In this document: positions 18,175 through 27,055 of the stretch, piece after piece
Layout of the letters: each line of letters begins with the position of its first letter
How positions within the stretch are numbered: position 1 is the first letter of the stretch
Source: Nitrosomonas ureae
Lineage (GTDB): Bacteria; Pseudomonadota; Gammaproteobacteria; Burkholderiales; Nitrosomonadaceae
Direction: 5' to 3'
Assembly (NCBI RefSeq): GCF_900206265.1
Contig: NZ_LT907782.1
Span: 62,001-126,000, forward strand
Length of the DNA: 64,000 nucleotides
Program-made: the position numbers and the translations under genes
The notes under the pieces: model-generated
Databases searched by the model: none
What the model was told of the DNA's origin: nothing
Seen by the model: the letters and a program-made list of their open reading frames with translations, nothing else

Positions 18175-18282
18175 AATCTCTGCGGGTTTAATTCCCCGCC
18201 CCCTTGGGGCGAAAGCTGGTTGAAAACCAGCAGATTGTAGAGCGCAGTTAATACCCCGCTGCTTGCGGCGGGGTGCTTTATT
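18175..18282 (+). repeat. 108-bp three-hairpin repeat, copy C, inside the eps operon
   Basis: Identical to copies A and B. It sits in the 184-bp gap between epsE and epsF, whereas neighbouring eps genes are close or overlap. Its GC-rich hairpins could pause or attenuate transcription or protect mRNA ends, so it may separate expression of epsDE from epsFG. Confidence 0.87.
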
Positions 18283-18306
18283 GAGGTTAGAAATAGGATT
18301 GTACGC

Positions 18307-19671
18307 ATGGATTTTTCTCGATTTTTTCTTATTATTTTAGCCCGCCGTACACTGATACTCTTAACACTTGTTGTGACAATGTCAACCACTTTATTGGTTA
18401 GCTTGTTAATGTCAAAGAGCTATAAGTCAACAGCGGTGATGGTACTTACCCATAAGGGGGCGGATCCTGTAACGGGATTGATAATGTCACCACAGCAAAT
18501 TACAGGTTACATGGCGACACAATTAGACATTATTAAAAGCTCAAGAACTGCATTGATGGTAGTTGATCAACTACGACTTGATCAGAATGAAGCTGTTGTG
18601 AGTCAACACAAACAAAGCAATTCTTCGTTGGGAATGCGCGAATGGTTGGCTGCTTTGCTCCTTAAGAATCTGGAAATTGAGACATCACGTGATAGTAGTG
18701 TGATTCGTATAAGTTTTAAAGGTACTGATCCTGCCTTTACTTCTGTTATTGCTAATGCTTTTGCAAATGCATATCAAGAAATTAGCATACGCCTTACAGT
18801 TGAGCCTTCACAAAAGGCAGCAACTTATTTTACTGATCAGCTTAATGTATTACGTGATAGATTGGAGATTGCACAAAAAAAACTAACTCAATATCAACAC
18901 TCACATGGAATTATTGATGCAGATTTTCGGCTTGATGTTGAAACAAAACGATTGAATGATCTGGCTAGTCAATTGGTGGCGGCACAAGCAGATCTGATTG
19001 GTGCAGAATCAAAACAAGAAGACGGTAATCGGAGTGGCGAGGCACATAGTGTTGCTAGAAATGCGGTAATTAACAATCTTAAAATCAATTTGTCGCAAGC
19101 TGAATCAAGGTTCTCTGATATTGCTCAAAAACTAGGTAAAAATCATCCTAGCTATATAGGAGCAAAAGCAGAAGTTGACAAACTTAGATCTGAGCTAAGT
19201 AGGCACATAAGCTTTACTGATAGAAGCGCAATCCATCAGGAAGCTGAGATTCGTAAGGCTCTTGAAGAGCAGAAAACAAAAGTGCTGACATTAAACCGTT
19301 CAAGAGATGAACTTCAAATTCTTGAAAGAGAAGTGGATGGTGCGCAGCAGGCGTATAACAGTGCGATGCAACGTTTAAATCAAACTAATCTTGAAGGACA
19401 ATCCAATTTATCGAGTGTTTCTATACTTGACACAGCAAAAACTCCAGATAAGCCAGATAGTCCTAAAATATTACTCAATTTGACTTTATCAGCATTTTTG
19501 GGAACTTTACTGGGAGTAGGGGCAGGATTGCTTGCAGAAATGATTGATCGACGAGTTCGCTCGGCAGAAGATCTAGTCGAAGTTCTCCATGCTCCTGTAT
19601 TGGGTATTATAAAGCGCGGCATTCCGAAAGAAAGACGCTTACAATTAGAATTGCCTCGTTTGCTACGATGA
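18307..19671 (+). CDS. epsF: EpsF, chain-length determinant (polysaccharide co-polymerase)
   Basis: The 454-residue inner-membrane protein has two terminal membrane helices: one at about residues 14-35 (LILLTLVVTMSTTLLVSLL) and one near 400-425 (LLNLTLSAFLGTLLGVGAGLL). They flank a long periplasmic region rich in coiled coil (about 170-370). This is the Wzz/GNVR architecture that controls polymer length and contacts the Wza-type exporter. The C-terminus is short and carries no kinase; the kinase-like partner EpsG follows with a 4-bp ATGA overlap. Confidence 0.88.
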   Translation: MDFSRFFLIILARRTLILLTLVVTMSTTLLVSLLMSKSYKSTAVMVLTHKGADPVTGLIMSPQQITGYMATQLDIIKSSRTALMVVDQLRLDQNEAVVSQHKQSNSSLGMREWLAALLLKNLEIETSRDSSVIRISFKGTDPAFTSVIANAFANAYQEISIRLTVEPSQKAATYFTDQLNVLRDRLEIAQKKLTQYQHSHGIIDADFRLDVETKRLNDLASQLVAAQADLIGAESKQEDGNRSGEAHSVARNAVINNLKINLSQAESRFSDIAQKLGKNHPSYIGAKAEVDKLRSELSRHISFTDRSAIHQEAEIRKALEEQKTKVLTLNRSRDELQILEREVDGAQQAYNSAMQRLNQTNLEGQSNLSSVSILDTAKTPDKPDSPKILLNLTLSAFLGTLLGVGAGLLAEMIDRRVRSAEDLVEVLHAPVLGIIKRGIPKERRLQLELPRLLR

Positions 19672-20606
19672 ATGATTCAGAAAGCTTTAAAGGAAACAAG
19701 ATGAGCATTCCAGATTCTTTAGAAACAAAGAAGCTGAACGATTCCAGTTTTATTACTACAAATGCAACTTCTGTACGTAAGTTTAGCATTGGGCACATTT
19801 TGCTAGATATGGGGAAAATTACGCCTGTTGAAGCTGAGCGTGTATTACGCTTGCAGAAAGAAAGCGGCTTACGCTTTGGTGATGCAGCCATAAAGTTAGG
19901 TTTAATAACCGAGGCGGATATCCAGTTAGTATTAGCACAACAATTTGATTATCCCTATTTGTTACCTGGACAAGGGAGTCACCCGCCGGAGTTAGTGGTT
20001 GCATATCAGCCGTTTGGTGCTCAAGTTGAAGTTTTTCGTGCAGTGAGAAGTCAATTAATGTTACGTTGGTTCACTTTTGAACGTAAAGCGCTAGCGATAA
20101 TTAGTTGTAACCCGAACGAAGGGGCGAGTCTTTTTGCCGCAAATCTTGCGGTGGTATTTTCTCAGCTTGGTGAGCGGACATTATTAATTGATGCTAATTT
20201 ACGTTGTCCGCAACAGCATGAGATTTTTAATCTGAAAAATAAGCAAGGTTTGTCTGATATACTCGTTGCTCGTGCTAATGTTTCAGAGGTTATTGCTAAA
20301 ATAGATTCATTTGTTGATCTTTCGGTGTTGCCTGCAGGCACGCTACCACCAAATCCTTTGGAGCTTCTTAATCGTTCGTCATTCGACGAAATGAACAATC
20401 AACTTGCGAGTCAATACGATGTTATTCTCTATGATACTTTAGCATTTTCTAACGGAGTTGATGCACTTGCTATTGCCGCTCGTACAGATGGCGCACTAAT
20501 AGTTGCACACAAGAACAATACTCGCTTGACTGATATCAACGCTATGAGTGAACAACTCAAATACAGTGGCACTGAGGTTGTAGGTTCAGTACTAATTGAT
20601 TTTTAG
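19668..20606 (+). CDS. epsG: EpsG, BY-kinase-like ATPase with altered nucleotide motifs
   Basis: The 312-residue protein has an N-terminal region resembling the GspE/MshE N-terminal fold (ILLDMGKITPVEAERVLRLQ, LGLITEADIQLVLAQQ) and a C-terminal ParA/MinD-type domain (about 125-312), as in EpsG tyrosine kinases paired with EpsF. The Walker A region reads NPNEGASLFAANLA, where Lys or Arg is expected before Ser. Walker A' reads LIDANLR instead of LIDADLR. No C-terminal tyrosine cluster is present. It may therefore regulate EpsF without normal kinase activity. Its start overlaps the epsF stop (ATGA). Confidence 0.82.
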   Translation: MNDSESFKGNKMSIPDSLETKKLNDSSFITTNATSVRKFSIGHILLDMGKITPVEAERVLRLQKESGLRFGDAAIKLGLITEADIQLVLAQQFDYPYLLPGQGSHPPELVVAYQPFGAQVEVFRAVRSQLMLRWFTFERKALAIISCNPNEGASLFAANLAVVFSQLGERTLLIDANLRCPQQHEIFNLKNKQGLSDILVARANVSEVIAKIDSFVDLSVLPAGTLPPNPLELLNRSSFDEMNNQLASQYDVILYDTLAFSNGVDALAIAARTDGALIVAHKNNTRLTDINAMSEQLKYSGTEVVGSVLIDF

Positions 20607-20624
20607 TAGATAATTTATTTATCC

Positions 20625-21515
20625 ATGCCTGTATATCAATTTAAAAGCCTCAAATCGGAGATTCTAGACTGGTGGCCTATCATTCTAGGAGGATTGGCTT
20701 TATATATTCCCACTTTTTATAGTCTGATGAATGGGATATGGACAAATGAGGAACAAGCTCATGGACCGATTATTTTGATACTTTCATTGTGGCTTATACT
20801 TCGAAAGTGGAAAACAATGATGAAAAAGAGTGATGGTCAATCAGCCTCAGCTTTCGGATGGATAATTCTTCTGGTCGCTCTTATTTTTTACATCGTTGGC
20901 GGCTCTCAACAGATATTAATACTAGAGATTGGTTCTTTTATTCTAATTTTAGCAGCAATCCTGCTTATTAAGCTGGGTTATGTTGCACTCAAAATCATGT
21001 GGTTTCCGTTATTTTTTTTATTATTTATGATTCCGTTGCCCGGTGCAATAGTTAGTTTCTTTACTATGCCAATGAAGATGGCTGTTTCGTATGTGGCAGA
21101 GAATATTTTGTTCTGGGCAAATTATCCCATCGCGAGAAATGGTGTAGTTTTGCAAATTGGACAGTATCAACTTCTTGTGGCTGATGCTTGTGCGGGACTA
21201 CAAACATTGCTAACTTTGGAAGCATTAGGCTTATTTTATTTGAATCTAGTGCATCATACTTCGGTTTTTCGGAATGTAGCACTGGCTATTCTTATCATAC
21301 CCATTTCTTTTACAGCTAATGTTATTCGCGTTATTGTTCTTACTTTAATTACTTATCATTATGGTGACGCGGCAGGACAAGGCTTTCTTCATGGATTTGC
21401 TGGTATGGTCTTATTTATTAGTGCATTAATATTGATTCTTGGGGTAGATGGATTGTTGCAGTATTTTTCGCGAACACAGCATGTCAACGTGATTTCACCA
21501 GTAAGAAATATTTAG
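20625..21515 (+). CDS. xrtB: Exosortase B (XrtB)
   Basis: A 296-residue multi-pass membrane protein of the exosortase/archaeosortase family, the predicted transpeptidase that recognises PEP-CTERM proteins. The catalytic residues are visible: Cys189 in VADACAGLQTLL, Arg235 in TANVIRVIVLT and His256 in GFLHGFAGMVLF. The position between epsG and epsI, and the match of EpsI to the B-type partner, identify the B subtype. A PEP-CTERM substrate is encoded at 57959-58486. It follows epsG by 18 bp. Confidence 0.92.
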   Translation: MPVYQFKSLKSEILDWWPIILGGLALYIPTFYSLMNGIWTNEEQAHGPIILILSLWLILRKWKTMMKKSDGQSASAFGWIILLVALIFYIVGGSQQILILEIGSFILILAAILLIKLGYVALKIMWFPLFFLLFMIPLPGAIVSFFTMPMKMAVSYVAENILFWANYPIARNGVVLQIGQYQLLVADACAGLQTLLTLEALGLFYLNLVHHTSVFRNVALAILIIPISFTANVIRVIVLTLITYHYGDAAGQGFLHGFAGMVLFISALILILGVDGLLQYFSRTQHVNVISPVRNI

Positions 21516-21639
21516 TTCTAATATTGTCTTATTTTTTTGTACCTATGAATCAATTTCAGCTTAATTTGCCTTAAGCTGCAAGCTCAACAGGATAAGAGAG
21601 TAAGTGAGAAAAGTAAGGAACTGAATGTGTTGGAGTAGC

Positions 21640-22440
21640 AAAAGCATTACGGAACGGAGAAGATCAGTGTCCAAGCATTATTTCAGCAATCTGGATAAGA
21701 GGATTTCTCTGCCTGAGCTGTGGGCATGATCATGGTTATGCCATAACAGCCTGTTACATTCGGGAATGGAGTTGTTGCCATAAGCAAACGTCGCTGACTG
21801 CAGAAACATTGTTTCATTCGACCAATCTATCGTTGGTTAAGTGGTTTTGGGTAATTTATCTGTTAGCTTCAGATAAAGGCGGTATTTCTGCGTTATGTTT
21901 ATTAAAGTAGTTTAATGTATCGTGGATTACGGTCAGTCGGATGTTGCGCAAAATTTGAATCGTCATGGAATGCCAGGATAGCATCTCTCAGTTAGAAGAA
22001 TTGACTGAAATTGACGATGCACTGATAGGAGGGCGACAGACTGGGGAAAATGTGCTGGGTTTATTGTCATTTAGTAATTTTCAGGCCTTAACTAGGAAAC
22101 GGTATCGCAATTTGTAAAACGACATCTCTCGCCTGATCAACGAGTGCTTAGTGATGCATTGCACTCACTGGCTGAGATCGGAAGAACTCAGGATATGATG
22201 CTGAGTGACGCTATCCCATAAAGCTGGAGAATGGTTACGCTGGGTACATACTGCGATTGGTAATCTTAAGCACTGTTGCTTGGAAACACCATGGGGGTAT
22301 CGTAAAAATACTTACAAGAAGTATCTGAATGAATTTTGTTATCGTTTTGACAGAAGAGCATGAGAAGCCGAATTACTCTCTAGACTCCTCAATGCATGTT
22401 TGACACATACTCATGCCAAACTGAGAATGGTATAGAGCAT
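21640..22440 (+). pseudogene. Decayed IS1595-family transposase
   Basis: Translation in shifting frames gives fragments of an IS1595 transposase: a zinc-ribbon-like start (GFLCLSCGHDHGYAITACY), then CCHKQTSLTAETLFHSTNL and FWVIYLLASDKGGISA, a middle part EIDDALIGGRQTGEN, and a C-terminal part WVHTAIGNLKHCCL then YLNEFCYRFDRRA. Several stops and frameshifts are present, so it is long dead. It fills most of the 979-bp gap between xrtB and epsI, two genes that normally lie side by side. No clear terminal repeats were found. Confidence 0.8.
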
Positions 22441-22494
22441 ACTGTTTTGTAGTCTTTATGGAATTTAAGACGCTAATAAGTAAGGAGAATATTA

Positions 22495-23181
22495 ATGCAT
22501 AAATCTCTGGTAGTTAACATATTAATTGGAGTATTGATGATCTCGTCTGGTGCTTTGACAATGGCTTTAACTCCTACCCAGAAGATTGCTGATCAGCAGG
22601 AAAAAATTAATCTCGAAATGATGATTCCTGACAGATTTGGAGATTGGAAAATCGATAGAACAATTGTTCCACTCCAGGTAGATGCCGAAACTCAGGCTAA
22701 ACTTGACAAAATCTATAACCAAACATTAGCTAGAACTTATGTTAATTCTCAAGGTGAACGGATTATGCTTTCAGTGGCTTATGGAGGGGATCAGAGTGAT
22801 AGTTTGTCGATACATAAACCCGAAGTATGCTACTACGCTCAGGGTTTCGAGATAAAAAATATTTTTCCTGGGGAACTACTCACTCAATATGGAAAATTAC
22901 CAATTAAGCGTTTGCTGGCCACTAAAGGTAATCGAAATGAGCCTATTACATATTGGGTTACAGTTGGTAATAGAGCTGTTCTACCCGGGTTTGATCAAAA
23001 GCTGCAGCAATTACGTTACGGTTTGACAGGGAGTATTCCAGACGGTATTTTGGTGAGAATTTCTTCTATAGATAATAATAATGACGTGGCTTATCAGCTT
23101 CAAGCTATTTTTATTCAAGATTTATTGTTAGCTGTTAATGTTAATCAGAGAGTAAGATTAATAGGTACTTTCCAGACATAA
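22495..23181 (+). CDS. epsI: EpsI, exosortase-associated protein (B type)
   Basis: A 228-residue membrane-anchored protein with one N-terminal helix. The EpsI-type body has PDRFGDWKIDRTIVPLQV, RTYVNSQGERIMLSVAYGG and the conserved HKPEVCYYAQGFEI with its Cys. EpsI accompanies or is fused to exosortases and is needed for exopolysaccharide production in related systems. It is separated from xrtB by the dead IS1595 element but keeps an AAGGAGAATATTA leader, so it is still well translated if transcribed. Confidence 0.88.
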   Translation: MHKSLVVNILIGVLMISSGALTMALTPTQKIADQQEKINLEMMIPDRFGDWKIDRTIVPLQVDAETQAKLDKIYNQTLARTYVNSQGERIMLSVAYGGDQSDSLSIHKPEVCYYAQGFEIKNIFPGELLTQYGKLPIKRLLATKGNRNEPITYWVTVGNRAVLPGFDQKLQQLRYGLTGSIPDGILVRISSIDNNNDVAYQLQAIFIQDLLLAVNVNQRVRLIGTFQT

Positions 23182-23431
23182 TGGCAATTTGTCAATGATG
23201 TGTGGGTACTCTAGAAACATACTAAAGTCAAGCAGGTCCGATTCTATAAATTCGTGTTCATTATTGGGGAATATAAGTGCAGAATATAAGAGTTTTTTTG
23301 CACAACAGGCTTGACAACAATGTGCGATTTCTTAATTGAAGCAAATAAGACTAAAGCAGTGTGCTTGCGAAACTGGCCAAGCCCTCATGTATATAACACT
23401 AATTAGGTGAGATCAGGCAGAGCTTTTTATT

Positions 23432-24937
23432 ATGAAAGCAGAAATATCATCATCCAGATTGTTTAATAATCTAGACTCTAAGACATTAATTTTTACCTTG
23501 CTGGTATTTAGCGTACTGGTTTTATCAATTCTTAGTGGCATACTTGCCGCATCTGGTAACATAATTTTTCTGGTTCCTTTGCTGGTTTTGTATGGCGTTT
23601 TTTTTATTCTTGCTGCACCAGTTGCTTGGACGGTCTGGATATTATTTTGGGGAGCATTTCTGATTACCGGACCCAGTGCTTATTTTATCCGTTTTTCACA
23701 GCTTCAGTGGTTTACGGTATTGGTGAGTGCAGCACTATTGTTGCCTTTATTGCTTCATTTGTTACGTGCTAAAACGGGTATAAAGTCAGTTTCATTCTCT
23801 GGTGATCTTATGGGTCCCATTGTCTTGGTTTTGCTGGTATTTTTTTCTACTGCCATTGACCAACCTCATTTTTCTGAATTTATAAATGCATCACGGTATT
23901 ATCTTCTAATGTGGCCATTAATGCTGGTTATTATGTTTGGCTTAATAACCGATAAAATGATAATGCAACTATGGAAAGCGCTTATGATTGTAGCAGTTTT
24001 ACAATTCCCGATGGCGATTTATCAATATTTTTTTGTAGTTCCAAGTAGTACGCGAACGTCCCGATGGGATGCTGTAATAGGCACATTTCATGGGGTTATA
24101 GAAGGTGGGGGAGATAGTGCCGCAATGGCTATTATGTTGTTGATTGCAATGTTAACTGCAATTGCATTGTGGCGCGAAGGAAAACTTAATGGTTTAAGAA
24201 TGGCTTTAGTTGTATTGTTTGGGCTTTTTACACTAGGCTTAGCAGAAGTTAAAGCAGCAGTTATGTTGCTGCCGATTGTTATAGGCTTGTATTATCGTAG
24301 AGAACTATTGAAACGGCCTGTAGAGTCAATTATCGTCATAATAGGAGCTGTTTTATTAGTCGGAGTTTTATTTACATTTTATGAGAAACTGCACTATGGA
24401 GATGTCTCTACTCATACCTTCAAGCAGAATCAGGTTACTTCAACGTATGATCGAGTGATGCGAGCAATAGATCCTGAGGCTCAGACATATGATGGTCGTG
24501 AATTGGGTCGTGTAAATCTTTTACTAAGTTGGTGGAATATTAATATCGGTAGTGGTGATCTACAACACAGTTTATTCGGTTATGGTATGGGTGCAACTTA
24601 TGAAAGCAGAATCGGGGTAGGCGAGTTAGTGGATCGTTTTCCATATAAGATAAATACATCTTCATCGCTTATATTATTATGGGAGATAGGTATTTTGGGA
24701 CATTTGGTTTTTCTCTTTATATTATTATTAGGAGCAAAAGCTTCGGAACGCGCTGCTGATAATGATGTTATTCCAGAAATTCATCGTATTTTTCTAAGGA
24801 TAGGCACAGTAGGACTGTTATTGTTGGTTTTAACGATGCCTTACAAGAATTTTCATTTGTATTCCAACCCGATCCAGTTTCTTATGATGTTGATGTTAGG
24901 TCAGGCTGCTTATTGGTCAAGATTCTTAAGTAAGTAA
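23432..24937 (+). CDS. O-antigen ligase/polymerase-like membrane protein
   Basis: The 501-residue protein has about a dozen hydrophobic segments and a large periplasmic loop (about residues 315-400, containing SRWDAVIGTF-like and DGRELGRVNLLLSWW segments), the layout of Wzy/WaaL-type proteins. In this locus it most likely polymerises repeat units in the periplasm. Family assignment rests on topology and context rather than on a sharp motif. Confidence 0.75.
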   Translation: MKAEISSSRLFNNLDSKTLIFTLLVFSVLVLSILSGILAASGNIIFLVPLLVLYGVFFILAAPVAWTVWILFWGAFLITGPSAYFIRFSQLQWFTVLVSAALLLPLLLHLLRAKTGIKSVSFSGDLMGPIVLVLLVFFSTAIDQPHFSEFINASRYYLLMWPLMLVIMFGLITDKMIMQLWKALMIVAVLQFPMAIYQYFFVVPSSTRTSRWDAVIGTFHGVIEGGGDSAAMAIMLLIAMLTAIALWREGKLNGLRMALVVLFGLFTLGLAEVKAAVMLLPIVIGLYYRRELLKRPVESIIVIIGAVLLVGVLFTFYEKLHYGDVSTHTFKQNQVTSTYDRVMRAIDPEAQTYDGRELGRVNLLLSWWNINIGSGDLQHSLFGYGMGATYESRIGVGELVDRFPYKINTSSSLILLWEIGILGHLVFLFILLLGAKASERAADNDVIPEIHRIFLRIGTVGLLLLVLTMPYKNFHLYSNPIQFLMMLMLGQAAYWSRFLSK

Positions 24938-25129
24938 GTAATTCGTTGAATTATATGAGAAGTTTAAAAATATTCGATGGGAAATGCAATTGCCTGATTC
25001 TTTCAGCTTAATCTTAAATTACAAGAAGGGTTTTAAATATTGAAAGAACACTCGATAAGAGTGTGGGTGTTCATTAAGTTATGTTTAAAAATAAAATATA
25101 TTTTTATAATAATTTTTAAGGAAATTTTG

Positions 25130-25849
25130 ATGCAAGGATGGCTCAAAGAGGCTTACGAAAAAATTATTCCTTTCGGGGTACGCCAAGATATTAAAGGATA
25201 TACTCGGCGAAGACAATACAAAACACTAAGATTGCAGGTCAGTAGCGATGGTTATTCCCTAAAACCTTACGATGACTTGCATTGTATTTTTATACACATC
25301 CCTAAGACTGCCGGGATATCAGTTTGCCAAGCGCTCTTCGGTTGTTTAGGTGGAGGACATCTCACAGCACGAACTTATCAAGTGATATTTGGGGTTGAGT
25401 GTTATAAAAAATATTTTAAGTTTGCTTTTGTACGTAACCCTTGGGATCGATTAGTATCTGCGTATGTTTTTTTAAAGAAAGGAGGCTTAACTGAACAGGA
25501 TAAAGCATGGGCGCATGGATATCTGGATAAATTTGATAGTTTCCAGGATTTTATTATCCATGGATTAACATCTTCTGACATTTACCGCATTTTACATTTT
25601 ATTCCACAGTGGGAATATGTGGTCGATAAGAACGGCAAGGTCGATGTAGATTTTATTGGTAGGTTCGAAACCTTGGAGAGCGATTTTGAGATATTAGGTG
25701 ACAGATTGGGAATATCGACTAATTTATTAAAAATTAATCACACTCAGAAAGGGGATTATCGTAGCTATTACAATGATGCTAGTGCTGAGGTGGTGGCTAA
25801 ATTGTACTCACGCGATATTGAGTTGTTTGGTTATTCATTTGACCATTAA
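25130..25849 (+). CDS. Sulfotransferase family 2 protein (sulfotransferase 1)
   Basis: This 239-residue protein has the PAPS-binding 5'-phosphosulfate loop in FIHIPKTAGISVCQALFG and the 3'-phosphate motif in FAFVRNPWDRLVSAYVFL, typical of carbohydrate O-sulfotransferases (Sulfotransfer_2). No signal peptide is seen, so it would act in the cytoplasm on lipid-linked or nucleotide-linked sugars. I chose ATG 25130 (AAGGAAATTTTG leader) over the upstream TTG at 25040. It is the first of four sulfotransferases in the locus. Confidence 0.87.
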   Translation: MQGWLKEAYEKIIPFGVRQDIKGYTRRRQYKTLRLQVSSDGYSLKPYDDLHCIFIHIPKTAGISVCQALFGCLGGGHLTARTYQVIFGVECYKKYFKFAFVRNPWDRLVSAYVFLKKGGLTEQDKAWAHGYLDKFDSFQDFIIHGLTSSDIYRILHFIPQWEYVVDKNGKVDVDFIGRFETLESDFEILGDRLGISTNLLKINHTQKGDYRSYYNDASAEVVAKLYSRDIELFGYSFDH

Positions 25850-25889
25850 TTAACATGTAGATATCGTATATTTTCTAGAATAATTAAAT

Positions 25890-26777
25890 ATGAAAATCAA
25901 TTTTATAGGTGTTGGTGCACAGAAATGCGCATCAACATGGGTCCATCGTGTTCTATCAGATCACCCGGAAGTAGCGATATATCAAGGCAAGGAAAGTGAT
26001 TTTTTTTCAACTTATTACGGTCGTGGTTATCAGTGGTATGAGAAACAAGTAGGAGATACGAGTACAGTAAGTGTCAAAGGAGAAATTTCACCTTCGTATT
26101 TTGCTGATAGCGATACACCTAGTCGCGTTTTTCTATACAATTCGGCAATGCGGATCGTGCTATTGCTGCGAGATCCTATCGAACGTGCCTACTCGAATCA
26201 TTTGCACGTAGTTAGGCAAGGTTATCTTACAGGTCAAAAATTAAGTTTTGAAGATGGATTAGCCAATAATCCAATGTATATAGAACAGTCACGCTACGCC
26301 CGGCACCTCGCTCGCTGGTTTGAAGTTTTTCCAAAAAATCAAGTGCTAGCAATTTTTCAAGAAGATATTCGCGATAACCCTCAGATGCAAGCACGTAATT
26401 TATACCGTTTCTTAGGAATTAATGAGAATCATCAATCTTGGTTTTTAGAAAAAAGAGTGAATGAAAGCGTGGTTGTTAAAAATGCAAAATTAGATTTATT
26501 TCTCAAGCGGTTGGGTAAGATTGGTCGATATGCAGGTGGAAAAAGAATCGTCGAGGCGGTTAAGAATAATGATTTAATCCGAAATTTACGTCAGAATCAT
26601 AATCAAATCCAATTACGTGAAGTTATTCCGCCGATGCGTGAAGATACACGAAAGCATTTGCAAGATGTATTAGCCGATGATATGAACGAATTGTTGTGTC
26701 AACTTAACTTAGAGAAGTTACCTTGGGAGAGTTGGTTGGCGCTGCAAAACAAATCGAGTATGAATCAATTACAATGA
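25890..26777 (+). CDS. Sulfotransferase domain protein (sulfotransferase 2)
   Basis: A 295-residue protein with the 5'-phosphosulfate loop GVGAQKCASTWVHRVL and the 3'-phosphate motif IVLLLRDPIERAYSNHLHV, of the Sulfotransfer_1/3 type. The Lys in QKCAS is the expected PAPS contact. It lies 40 bp after sulfotransferase 1 and is probably in the same transcript. The C-terminal region (about 200-295) is divergent from the others, suggesting a different acceptor sugar or position. Confidence 0.86.
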   Translation: MKINFIGVGAQKCASTWVHRVLSDHPEVAIYQGKESDFFSTYYGRGYQWYEKQVGDTSTVSVKGEISPSYFADSDTPSRVFLYNSAMRIVLLLRDPIERAYSNHLHVVRQGYLTGQKLSFEDGLANNPMYIEQSRYARHLARWFEVFPKNQVLAIFQEDIRDNPQMQARNLYRFLGINENHQSWFLEKRVNESVVVKNAKLDLFLKRLGKIGRYAGGKRIVEAVKNNDLIRNLRQNHNQIQLREVIPPMREDTRKHLQDVLADDMNELLCQLNLEKLPWESWLALQNKSSMNQLQ

Positions 26778-27055
26778 CTTGAATGAAAGTTTTGTTTAAC
26801 TGATAAGCGGCTTCTTTTTATGTTAAAAGTAATTTGCTAAGTTCAATAGAATTCAGTTAAATTAAATCTTGCTATGGTCGTGATACTGGATGAAGTCGTT
26901 TAAGAAGTGTGTAATTATAACTTGTGGCATATATTTTCTTATAAGATGTTACCGATTTTCCAGAGTAGAGCATAGCATGGCTATCAGTTTATTTTGTGTA
27001 GCTCTCGATTCGAGCGCTACCAAGATAAAACTATATATAACACTTTAAATTACCT

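Noticed and set aside
56-18282. 108-bp repeats as a CRISPR array or tRNA-like genes
   Set aside because: Copies are dispersed over 18 kb, not clustered with spacers, and fold as three hairpins rather than a cloverleaf.
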